A model generated the notes under the pieces. The model saw nothing but the letters and a program-made list of their open reading frames with translations, ran no database searches and was not told the origin of the DNA. Positions 7,140-13,580 of a stretch of 13,580 nucleotides of DNA are shown here, one piece after another (within the stretch, counting starts at the first letter, position 1; each line of letters starts with the position of its first letter). The position numbers were made by a program, and so were the translations under genes. The stretch is taken from contig JAFDFT010000025.1 of NCBI GenBank assembly GCA_019309685.1, forward strand, positions 1 through 13,580, given 5' to 3'. The DNA comes from Deltaproteobacteria bacterium. Its GTDB lineage: Bacteria; Desulfobacterota; Desulfobacteria; Desulfobacterales; JAABPS01.

Positions 7140-7421
7140 TTATATAATATGAAACATCGGGCTTTCGATGTGTGTGTCTCTACAGCGGGGACAGCGGCTC
7201 GGTCGGCTGAAACGTTTCCTGTCCTGAAAAACAAATCCGCAAGAAAAGCAGTTCGAAGGTATGATAGCAATCTTTTTCTTCATTGATTTGAGAGACCTTT
7301 CAATATGTGGAAGATGTTCAAGAACCTCTTTTTCTTTAATCTTTAGCGCCTGGGAAAGATCCCTGACTCCCATCTCTTCTTCTTCTAACAGGTCAATCAT
7401 CTGCTGGCGTATGGTTTTCAT
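7140..7421 (-). CDS. Small HTH and zinc-ribbon transcriptional regulator (COG3357-like)
   Basis: A 93-residue protein with an N-terminal helix-turn-helix (about 3-45: IRQQMIDLLEEEE, then VRDLSQALKI, then EVLEHLPHIERSL) and a C-terminal zinc ribbon. The ribbon is built from C58-F-S-C61 and C77-P-R-C80. This layout matches the predicted archaeal/deltaproteobacterial regulators grouped as COG3357, which have no assigned regulon. The ribosome binding site is weak (GGGAC a few bases before the ATG), but the protein starts directly on its first helix. The MBL hydrolase gene starts 114 bases downstream on the same strand and may be linked in function, which is only inference. Domain identity is good; the DNA target is unknown. 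The stop is TAA. Confidence 0.82.
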   Translation of the reverse strand: MKTIRQQMIDLLEEEEMGVRDLSQALKIKEKEVLEHLPHIERSLKSMKKKIAIIPSNCFSCGFVFQDRKRFSRPSRCPRCRDTHIESPMFHII

Positions 7422-7494
7422 ATGTGTCCCATGACATAATACATCAGGTCTGTAGTATCCTGTTCTAATTTATATAATTCCTTCGTTGGAAGCA

Positions 7495-7685
7495 AGGGGC
7501 CAAGGATTCGAGGATTCTAGGGGCCAAGTGGTTGTTTTTTAAAATTTATCTGGAACTTAACAAGTCCACCGACCTCAACAATAATGTCGCTTAGTATTGG
7601 AACATTTAACCTAAAACGTAACACTTAAAACTTAAAACATTTATATTTACTCGTCACTATTTACTCGTTACTATTTACTATTCCC
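7495..7685. repeat. Repeat-rich low-complexity spacer
   Basis: The 287 bases between the radical SAM stop and the small HTH gene contain no convincing gene. AGGGGCCAAG occurs at 7495-7504 and 7519-7528, with GGATTC twice nearby. ACTTAAA occurs twice around 7623-7636. A 14-base unit (TATTTACTCGTCAC type) repeats three times at 7644-7657, 7658-7671 and 7672-7685, the last copy degenerate. It looks like decayed dispersed or tandem repeats. Confidence 0.6.
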
Positions 7686-7708
7686 CCTCGCCTCTTGCCC
7701 CTGGCCTG

Positions 7709-8704
7709 TCATCCCCTAACCTCCTCCTTCAGCAAACAACACGCGATCTTGAATTCGGGAGTGCCGTCTTTCTTATAGTTGATATTTCCGGGCTGAATTA
7801 GCTTGTTCATCACACATCCTTCGGGAATGGTGAGACCAAAAAGATCCTTCTCATTAATACCATCCGTATCAATCAATTTAGTGCCCATAAAAGCCAGACT
7901 GTTTATCGGAAAATCTTCACACAAAGGGCATCGATATACCCGGCCATTTGGGAAAATGAAATAATTATCCGCCACCACACCCGCGCATTCAAAAGACTCG
8001 TTTAATCCTAAAAACACTTTCGGATAGGTCACAGTTATGCCATGGCGTGATATTTTTTGGGCGACTTCAGGGATTGTGTCAAGCCATTGAGATCGCGGAA
8101 TCTGAAGCCCTTTTGCACTCTCTGCTGCTGCCTTCCCCCTGATACCGATGACTTGAATAAAAAATCTGTCAATACCCAAATCTTCCAAAAGACGCTCCAT
8201 TATACCCAGTTCATGGATATTTTGGCCGCTCACCGTGTAAATGAGACTGGCGTTAAATCCTTTTGCCTTTGTTTCCTTAATCCCTTGTATACATTTTTCA
8301 TAAGACCCTTTCCCCCGAATCGCGTCATTAATTTTTGGAGTCGCTCCATCAAGGCTGAAACTGAAATAATCGACGTCATCCGGGCCTACTTTAAAAAGTA
8401 TATCATTAAACAGATAGCCATTTGTATCAATTGTTATAGACGTGCTCCCCAACTCCCTGGCCTTTCGCATGGCACCGGGCAAATTCGGATGCATTGTGGG
8501 CTCTCCGCCAAGGAATATAACATTGGCATTTTTTTTTGGAGAAATAAGAACGCTTAACCATGCTTCTATTGTTGATAGAGAAAGCATATTGCTTCCATGC
8601 TGTGCCGGATTAATATAGCAATGCCTGCATTTTAAATTACATTGCGTAAGAATATGAAAGAAGATATTTGTAGAATTTCTGGAAAAGACAACTGTCTTTT
8701 TCAT
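7709..8704 (-). CDS. Radical SAM protein with SPASM-like cysteine-rich C-terminus
   Basis: A radical S-adenosylmethionine enzyme of 331 residues from the ATG at 8704. CNLKCRHC at 22-29 supplies the CxxxCxxC ligands of the SAM-binding [4Fe-4S] cluster, GGEPT at 66-70 is the SAM-contact motif, and the DTNG and FSLDG strands follow in normal order. The C-terminal third has Cys240, then PNGRVYRCPLC with Cys259 and Cys262, then Cys297 and Cys322/323. This is a SPASM/twitch-like set suggesting an auxiliary iron-sulfur cluster. Such enzymes often modify peptides or proteins, but no peptide substrate is evident nearby. The start at 8704 is preferred because homologous N-termini, as I recall them, begin just before this strand; a GTG at 8764 is open too, and neither has a good ribosome binding site. 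The stop is TGA. Confidence 0.88.
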   Translation of the reverse strand: MKKTVVFSRNSTNIFFHILTQCNLKCRHCYINPAQHGSNMLSLSTIEAWLSVLISPKKNANVIFLGGEPTMHPNLPGAMRKARELGSTSITIDTNGYLFNDILFKVGPDDVDYFSFSLDGATPKINDAIRGKGSYEKCIQGIKETKAKGFNASLIYTVSGQNIHELGIMERLLEDLGIDRFFIQVIGIRGKAAAESAKGLQIPRSQWLDTIPEVAQKISRHGITVTYPKVFLGLNESFECAGVVADNYFIFPNGRVYRCPLCEDFPINSLAFMGTKLIDTDGINEKDLFGLTIPEGCVMNKLIQPGNINYKKDGTPEFKIACCLLKEEVRG

Positions 8705-8785
8705 CGGTGAATAGTCTTTAGTATGGAAGACATTAATCTGATGAGAAAACAAAAAAAGAAACACCCATTATTTATTCTTAAAGCG

Positions 8786-8806
8786 TTTCTTATAATCAAT
8801 AAGAAA
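8786..8806. repeat. 8-bp inverted repeat between the CNBD and radical SAM genes
   Basis: TTTCTTAT at 8786-8793 and ATAAGAAA at 8799-8806 are perfect reverse complements with a 5-base loop. It sits 22 bases past the CNBD stop and about 80 bases before the radical SAM start. The AT-rich stem and absent T tract make a terminator doubtful; an operator is possible. Confidence 0.45.
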
Positions 8807-8827
8807 AGTTAGATAATATTATTGCTG

Positions 8828-9331
8828 CTAATTATTGCCTTCTGAGAGTCTTTGCACTTTCTTCTTGGCAATAACCAACTCTTCACTGGTTAATCTCAGC
8901 CGCATGGCAACAAACTCAGCAAAAACCTTGTACAGTAATAGTAAAAACTGAGATATCTCATCTTCTCCGGTTAGCCTATCTTTTGCCGTAGTATCAACCG
9001 CGAGGCACACCGTATTGCCGATGGCATAAACCGAAGCAGATCTGCTCAAGCTGGTAATAATTCTCATTTCCCCGAAGATTTCGCCTGTTCTTTCTATGGC
9101 GGCAATGTCTATGCCTTCTTTCGATATCCGAACCTTTCCGGACAACAAAAAGAAAAGCCAGGGATCGAGATCCCCTTCACTAATGATTAATTCCCCATCT
9201 TCATACTGCTTTATTTTGCTAAGCCTCAGCAGCTTCCCCAGGCTCTTTGTTTCAAAATGGCTCAGGGTGGGAATGTTCATTAATTTTTTTATGTTCTCTA
9301 TATTTTCTTGCAGATATTTTGACTCAAGCAT
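8828..9331 (-). CDS. Cyclic-nucleotide-binding (CNMP/CRP-like) domain protein
   Basis: A 167-residue protein whose main body (about 25-120) is a cAMP/cGMP-type binding beta barrel: GELIISEGD, WLFFLLSGKVRIS, then the phosphate-binding cassette GEIFGEM...LSRSASV with Glu88 and Arg97 in the places used for ribose and phosphate contacts in CRP. There is no C-terminal helix-turn-helix. Instead a helical tail (about 121-165, partly coiled-coil-like) follows, so it is a stand-alone sensor or adaptor, not a CRP-type DNA-binding protein. The ATG at 9331 has GGGAG six bases upstream. It lies 77 bases after purF and 123 before the radical SAM gene, all co-directional, so an operon is possible. The true ligand and partner are unknown. 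The stop is TAG. Confidence 0.88.
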   Translation of the reverse strand: MLESKYLQENIENIKKLMNIPTLSHFETKSLGKLLRLSKIKQYEDGELIISEGDLDPWLFFLLSGKVRISKEGIDIAAIERTGEIFGEMRIITSLSRSASVYAIGNTVCLAVDTTAKDRLTGEDEISQFLLLLYKVFAEFVAMRLRLTSEELVIAKKKVQRLSEGNN

Positions 9332-9408
9332 ATTAGCTCCCGTTTTTTTAACATATTCTTACAACGGGTGAGTCCATAAGTCAATTGTAAAATGCTAAAA
9401 TAGTGGAA

Positions 9409-10818
9409 TTAATACTCAAGGCAATCTTTTGACAGGTCACCGTCAAATGTTACCGGATAACAGCCATCAAAGCAGGCTTTGCAAAATTTGTCCTCCGGGC
9501 GTTCGACACCCATTGATTCCAAAAGACCTTCGATGGATAGATAATAGAGCGAATCAAGGCCGATATATTCCTTAAGCTCTTCAATGGTCATTTTTGCGGC
9601 AATCAGTTCTCCCCGTGTTGAAAAATCAATGCCGTAGTGACAGGGGAATCTGTGCGGCGGGCCTGATACACGCAGGTGAATCCGGTTCACACCCAGTTCA
9701 CGAAGTGCTTTTACCCGGGTTTTAACCGTTGTCCCTCTGATAATGGAATCTTCAATAATGATAATATCTTTACCGCTAAGCAATTCTTTAATCGGATTTA
9801 ACTTCACCCTTACGCCAAAATCCCGCATACTTTGTGTGGGCTGGATAAATGTTCTGCCAATATAGTGGTTTCGGATCATACCGAGCTCAAACGGGATACC
9901 GGATGCTTCAGAATAACCCAGAGCCGCGTAAGTCCCCGAGTCCGGAAAAGGCATCACCAGATCCGCGTCCACAGGAGCTTCCTGAGCGAGGCGCCGTCCA
10001 TGTGCTTTTCGAGTGAGATAAACATTTTTCCCGAAGAAAGTACTATCCGGGCGGGCAAAGTAAATAAATTCAAATATGCAAAAGCTTCGTTTTGTTGGAT
10101 CCTTTTTCGTTTGTATACTTTTAATTCCCTCGTCGTTGATAATAACAATTTCACCGGGGTCCAACTCTCTGACAAATTTCGCTTCAACGAGATCAAGCGC
10201 GCAGGTCTCAGAAGCAAGCACATAATTTCCATTTAATTTGCCAAGGCAAAGCGGCCTGAAACTATTGGCGTCCTTTATGCCAATGACTTCTCCTTTGCTC
10301 GTAAGCATCACCATGGAAAAAGCGCCTTCAAGCCTGGAAACTGTCTTTACAAGCGCCTGCTCAAATCCATGTTTAAGATTTTTGACAAAGAGGTGCAGGA
10401 AAACTTCACTGTCCATGGTTGTCTGAAAAATGGAACCCGTCTCTTCAAGTTCATTTTTCAGAAGATGAGCATTGACAAGGTTGCCGTTGTGGGCAACCGC
10501 GTAGGTCTTTTTTTTATGCCGGATCACAAAGGGTTGAGCGTTTAACACCACAGAACTGCCTGTTGTGGAATATCGCACATGCCCAATGGCGCACTCCCCT
10601 TTTAAACCCTCCAGAATTGATCGGTCAAAAACATCGGATACAAGCCCCATGCCTTTACGACATTGAATTTCAAAATCCCGTGACACCGCAATACCGGCGC
10701 TTTCCTGTCCCCTGTGCTGCAGTGCGTAAATTCCGAAATAGGTTAGCGTCGCGGCATCCGGATGCTGGCTGATACCAAGTAATCCACACGCTTCACGGGG
10801 TCTTCTATCTAATTCCAT
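9409..10818 (-). CDS. purF: Amidophosphoribosyltransferase (glutamine PRPP amidotransferase)
   Basis: Catalyses the first committed step of de novo purine synthesis: PRPP plus glutamine gives 5-phosphoribosylamine. The 469 residues match the family's length. The N-terminal class II glutamine amidotransferase domain begins after a 10-residue propeptide with Cys11 (ACGLLG), the nucleophile exposed by self-processing. YALQHRGQES, RYSTTG and AHNGNLVN follow. The C-terminal phosphoribosyltransferase domain carries the PRPP loop IIIIEDSIIRGTT at 352-364. Cys247, Cys393, Cys446 and Cys449 sit where the Bacillus-type enzyme binds its oxygen-sensitive [4Fe-4S] cluster, so this is the iron-sulfur class, unlike the E. 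coli enzyme. The ATG at 10818 has AAAGGAA about eight bases upstream. The upstream intergenic region is unusually structured. The stop is TAA. Confidence 0.98.
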   Translation of the reverse strand: MELDRRPREACGLLGISQHPDAATLTYFGIYALQHRGQESAGIAVSRDFEIQCRKGMGLVSDVFDRSILEGLKGECAIGHVRYSTTGSSVVLNAQPFVIRHKKKTYAVAHNGNLVNAHLLKNELEETGSIFQTTMDSEVFLHLFVKNLKHGFEQALVKTVSRLEGAFSMVMLTSKGEVIGIKDANSFRPLCLGKLNGNYVLASETCALDLVEAKFVRELDPGEIVIINDEGIKSIQTKKDPTKRSFCIFEFIYFARPDSTFFGKNVYLTRKAHGRRLAQEAPVDADLVMPFPDSGTYAALGYSEASGIPFELGMIRNHYIGRTFIQPTQSMRDFGVRVKLNPIKELLSGKDIIIIEDSIIRGTTVKTRVKALRELGVNRIHLRVSGPPHRFPCHYGIDFSTRGELIAAKMTIEELKEYIGLDSLYYLSIEGLLESMGVERPEDKFCKACFDGCYPVTFDGDLSKDCLEY

Positions 10819-10881
10819 AGAGTGTTCCTTTAATCAAATTTACCTTTTATATCAATCTTCTGGCATTACCTGAATTTTGAA

Positions 10882-10980
10882 CGAATTGGAGGCTTTCATA
10901 TGCAAGGCGCCTAAGGGTGAAGCCATAGTTGAACCTATTGCGAACCCTTAGTAACACAGCATATGAGAGTCTCCGGTTTG
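10882..10980. repeat. Nested imperfect palindrome in the carB-purF spacer (structured RNA or repeat element)
   Basis: Arms 10888-10903 and 10959-10974 pair over 16 positions; the two non-Watson-Crick positions are G-T (10892/10970 and 10895/10967). Allowing further G-U, pairing extends outward to 10882/10980. Inside, CTAAGGGT at 10911-10918 pairs perfectly with ACCCTTAG at 10944-10951, separated from the outer stem by a symmetric 7x7 internal loop. ATAG/CTAT can close an apical hairpin. All wobbles favour a plus-strand transcript. It may be a dispersed palindromic repeat or MITE remnant, or a non-coding RNA. Confidence 0.65.
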
Positions 10981-10989
10981 CCGATTGGG

Positions 10990-11109
10990 TGAAAATTGAT
11001 GAGAAAATATAAAAATGTTCATTTTACCAAGTGGATATAATGTTTTAATTTTAGAATATTATCGGAACTATTATTGTAACTCATCGAAAAAGATTCTCAT
11101 CAATTTTCA
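10990..11109. repeat. 16-bp perfect inverted repeats flanking an AT-rich 88-base segment
   Basis: TGAAAATTGATGAGAA at 10990-11005 has an exact reverse complement at 11094-11109, and the match stops sharply at both sides. The enclosed 88 bases are AT-rich with no ORF. The right arm begins 8 bases beyond the carB stop. No target-site duplication is obvious. This layout fits a miniature inverted-repeat element or a long-range regulatory hairpin in the carB-purF transcript. Confidence 0.65.
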
Positions 11110-11117
11110 TGCAAGAT

Positions 11118-13580
11118 TCAGGTATTATATTCCTGAAGAGATATGACGGACAGTTTCTTCTCCTTCAACGCCGCGATGCCTTTGCTCATGGCCAGGGCTC
11201 CGGCAACTGTGGTTGTGTAAGGTGTTTTAAACTTTAAGGCAGCTCTTCTGATCAAGTAACCGTCCTTTTTTGTTTCACTGCTTGTACCGGTGTTGATAAC
11301 GAGTTGAACCTCTTTATTTTTAATAGCATCCACAACATGCGGGCGGCCCAGTGACACTTTGTTAATCATGCTGTTTTCGATACTATGATTTGCCAACAAA
11401 GCTGATGTTCCTCGTGTGGCAATAATCTTATATCCCATCTCATAAAACTGCCGCGCCACGGGGATAATATCCGCTTTGTCACTGTCTTTGATACTGATAA
11501 ATACGGTGCCTTCTTTGGGCAGATATTGGCCCGCCGCAATCTGTGATTTCGCAAAAGCGGGCCCAAACTCATAATCGATCCCCATGACTTCACCGGTAGA
11601 TTTCATTTCCGGCCCAAGCAGTGTATCCACATCCGGGAATCTATCAAACGGAAACACCGCTTCTTTTACTGAAATATGTTTCGGAATCACCTCATTTGAA
11701 AATCCCAAGTCTTTCAGCGTTCGTCCCAGCATCACCTTTGTAGCGAGCTTCGCCAGCGGTATTCCGGTGGCCTTACTTACAAAAGGAATGGTTCTGGAAG
11801 CTCTCGGGTTGACCTCGATAACAAACAGCTTTTTATCCTTTACAGCATATTGCACGTTCATCAGACCGATGACTTTCAGCTCTGCTGCCATCGCCTTGGT
11901 AGCGCTGACGATCTCTTCAAGAATCGCCGGTTCGATGCTCTGGGGTGGAAGTACGCAAGCAGAGTCTCCGGAATGGACACCTGCTTCTTCAATATGCTCC
12001 ATGATTCCGCCAATGACTGTTGTATTGCCGTCTGAAATGGCATCCACATCCAGTTCAACTGCATCTTCTAAAAACTTGTCAATTAATATGGGATGCCCGG
12101 ATGAAGCACTCATGGCGAGGGTAGCGAAATTTTCAAGATCCTCCGGATTAAACACTATTTTCATGGCCCGCCCCCCCAGCACGTACGAAGGACGCACAAT
12201 TACCGGATAACCGATGGACTCAGCGATGCTAAAAGCTTCTTTAATATTTGTAGCTGTTCCATTGGCAGGCTGTACGAGGCCCAATGTGTTAAGCATCGCC
12301 TGAAAAAGTTCTCTGTCCTCCGCGCGGTCGATGCTTTCAGGCTGTGTACCAAGAATCGGCACACCCGCTTTAAATAAGGGTACCGAAAGATTCAACGGTG
12401 TCTGACCGCCGAATTGCACAATAACTCCCATGGGTTTTTCTGTTTCAACAATATGAAGCACATCTTCTTTGGTCAGCGGTTCAAAATAGAGTTTATCGGA
12501 CGTGTCATAATCCGTACTGACGGTTTCAGGATTGCTGTTGACCATGATACTCTCCACGCCTTCTTCTGCCAGTGCGAAAGAAGCGTGAACACAGCAATAA
12601 TCAAATTCAATCCCCTGGCCGATCCTGTTCGGGCCTCCGCCAAGGATCATTATTTTTTTTCTGTCTGAAACTCTCGCTTCATTTTCTTCTTCATATGTTG
12701 AGTAGTAGTAAGGAGTCGATGCTTTAAATTCTGCGGCACACGTATCCACAAGCTTGTAAACCGGCTTTAACCCAAAAGATTGCCGTTTTTTTCTTATCTC
12801 ATCTTCAGCCAAACCAGTAAGGTGTGAAAGCTGAATATCCGAAAATCCCAGCGTTTTTGCCTTCTTTAGTTCCGTCTCGGACATCTTTTTTTTCATCGTT
12901 GATACGTGCTTTTCTGTATCAATAATCTGCTTGAACTGATGTAAAAACCACGGATCAATACCCGTTAATTCGTAAATGGATTCAACCGTCATCCCGCTAA
13001 GCAGCGCATAGCGGAGATAAAATATTCTCTGGGAATTTGGAACCGCCAGTTTTTGTTCTATTTCTGCTATTAGGCCACTCGGGATCTTTTTTTCGCTCTT
13101 AGCATCCCACATATCATCAGAAATACTATCCCTGCCATCCGCGCCAAACCCGTATCGCCCGATCTCTAATGACCGTAATCCTTTTTGAAAGGCTTCTTTA
13201 AAGGTCCTGCCAATGGCCATTGTCTCGCCGACAGATTTCATTGCCGTGGTAAGAAGATCCTGGGTTTCAGGAAACTTTTCAAATGTCCATCGAGGTATTT
13301 TAACAACACAATAATCCAACGTCGGCTCAAAAGAGGCCAGGGTCTCTCCGGTAATATCATTTGGAATTTCATCCAGTGAATAGCCGACCGCCAGTTTTGC
13401 AGCGATTTTCGCAATGGGAAACCCTGTTGCCTTGGATGCAAGCGCGGAACTGCGCGAAACCCGTGGATTCATCTCAATAACAACCAAATCGCCGTCTTTT
13501 GGATTTACGGCAAACTGAACATTGGAACCGCCCGTATCAACACCGATTTCCCGCATAATTGCAATCGAGGCGTTTCGCAT
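11118..13580 (-). CDS. carB: Carbamoyl-phosphate synthase large subunit, N-terminus missing
   Basis: Makes carbamoyl phosphate from bicarbonate, ATP and CarA-supplied ammonia, for pyrimidine and arginine synthesis. The window holds 820 residues, about three quarters of a protein usually near 1070; the Met at the window edge is internal and the first ATP-grasp domain is truncated. Visible are the end of the carboxyphosphate domain (EMNPRVSRSSALASKATGFPIAK, about 36-58), the oligomerisation region (about 150-300), and the second ATP-grasp half opening with KIMILGGGPNRIGQGIEFDY (about 309-328) and including VRPSYVLGGRAM and EVNPRASRTIPFVSKATG. The C-terminal MGS-like allosteric domain (about 691-820, starting GTVFISI) is where effectors act in the family. 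purF lies 299 bases downstream in the same direction. The stop is TGA. Confidence 0.98.
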   Translation of the reverse strand: MRNASIAIMREIGVDTGGSNVQFAVNPKDGDLVVIEMNPRVSRSSALASKATGFPIAKIAAKLAVGYSLDEIPNDITGETLASFEPTLDYCVVKIPRWTFEKFPETQDLLTTAMKSVGETMAIGRTFKEAFQKGLRSLEIGRYGFGADGRDSISDDMWDAKSEKKIPSGLIAEIEQKLAVPNSQRIFYLRYALLSGMTVESIYELTGIDPWFLHQFKQIIDTEKHVSTMKKKMSETELKKAKTLGFSDIQLSHLTGLAEDEIRKKRQSFGLKPVYKLVDTCAAEFKASTPYYYSTYEEENEARVSDRKKIMILGGGPNRIGQGIEFDYCCVHASFALAEEGVESIMVNSNPETVSTDYDTSDKLYFEPLTKEDVLHIVETEKPMGVIVQFGGQTPLNLSVPLFKAGVPILGTQPESIDRAEDRELFQAMLNTLGLVQPANGTATNIKEAFSIAESIGYPVIVRPSYVLGGRAMKIVFNPEDLENFATLAMSASSGHPILIDKFLEDAVELDVDAISDGNTTVIGGIMEHIEEAGVHSGDSACVLPPQSIEPAILEEIVSATKAMAAELKVIGLMNVQYAVKDKKLFVIEVNPRASRTIPFVSKATGIPLAKLATKVMLGRTLKDLGFSNEVIPKHISVKEAVFPFDRFPDVDTLLGPEMKSTGEVMGIDYEFGPAFAKSQIAAGQYLPKEGTVFISIKDSDKADIIPVARQFYEMGYKIIATRGTSALLANHSIENSMINKVSLGRPHVVDAIKNKEVQLVINTGTSSETKKDGYLIRRAALKFKTPYTTTVAGALAMSKGIAALKEKKLSVISLQEYNT

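Noticed and set aside
7422..7708. Possible CRISPR array in the repeat-rich spacer.
   Set aside because: The repeats are 10-14 bases, directly adjacent or irregular, with no unique spacers of constant length and no cas genes.
8057..8557. Plus-strand 166-codon open frame across the radical SAM gene.
   Set aside because: It lies wholly within a strong radical SAM coding region on the other strand, and its product shows no domain-like features.
11584..12210. Plus-strand 208-codon open frame antisense to carB.
   Set aside because: It is a shadow of the carB reading frame, with a serine-rich product and no ribosome binding site or recognisable domain.

Overview
The window is a moderate-GC bacterial chromosome segment. 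I place it, by inference, in the Desulfobacterota (a sulfate-reducer-like deltaproteobacterium). The grounds are a [4Fe-4S]-type PurF, a small HTH/zinc-ribbon regulator, a radical SAM protein with a cysteine-rich tail, and a ferredoxin-like protein with an N-terminal winged-helix segment. No rRNA or tRNA was seen to confirm this. Genes fall in two convergent blocks that meet near 4405/4429.

Plus-strand block (1-4405): the 3' part of a penicillin-acylase-family Ntn hydrolase, then an FGGY carbohydrate kinase whose true start is set by a strong Shine-Dalgarno downstream of a perfect 12-bp hairpin. Sixteen bases later comes a ferredoxin-type protein gene. It is split by one in-frame TAG at 3584-3586: both halves lie in the same frame, the second half has no ribosome binding site, and the six codons between look like coding sequence. 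It is either a fresh nonsense pseudogene, a readthrough/recoded gene, or a sequencing error.

Minus-strand block (13580-4429, listed in transcription order): carB (5' end outside the window), a 299-base intergenic region holding two striking inverted-repeat structures, purF, a cyclic-nucleotide-binding-domain protein, a radical SAM protein, a repeat-rich spacer, a small HTH plus zinc-ribbon regulator, an MBL-fold hydrolase with a clear terminator, and finally a two-gene overlapping module. In that module an XRE-HTH/ImmA-IrrE metallopeptidase gene overlaps a PIN-domain nuclease gene by 23 bases, behind an AT-rich promoter with two related palindromic sites. This looks like a toxin-antitoxin or stress/defence switch and is the best candidate here for an under-described system.

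carB and purF are housekeeping pyrimidine and purine synthesis genes. The remaining genes are accessory or of unknown physiological role.
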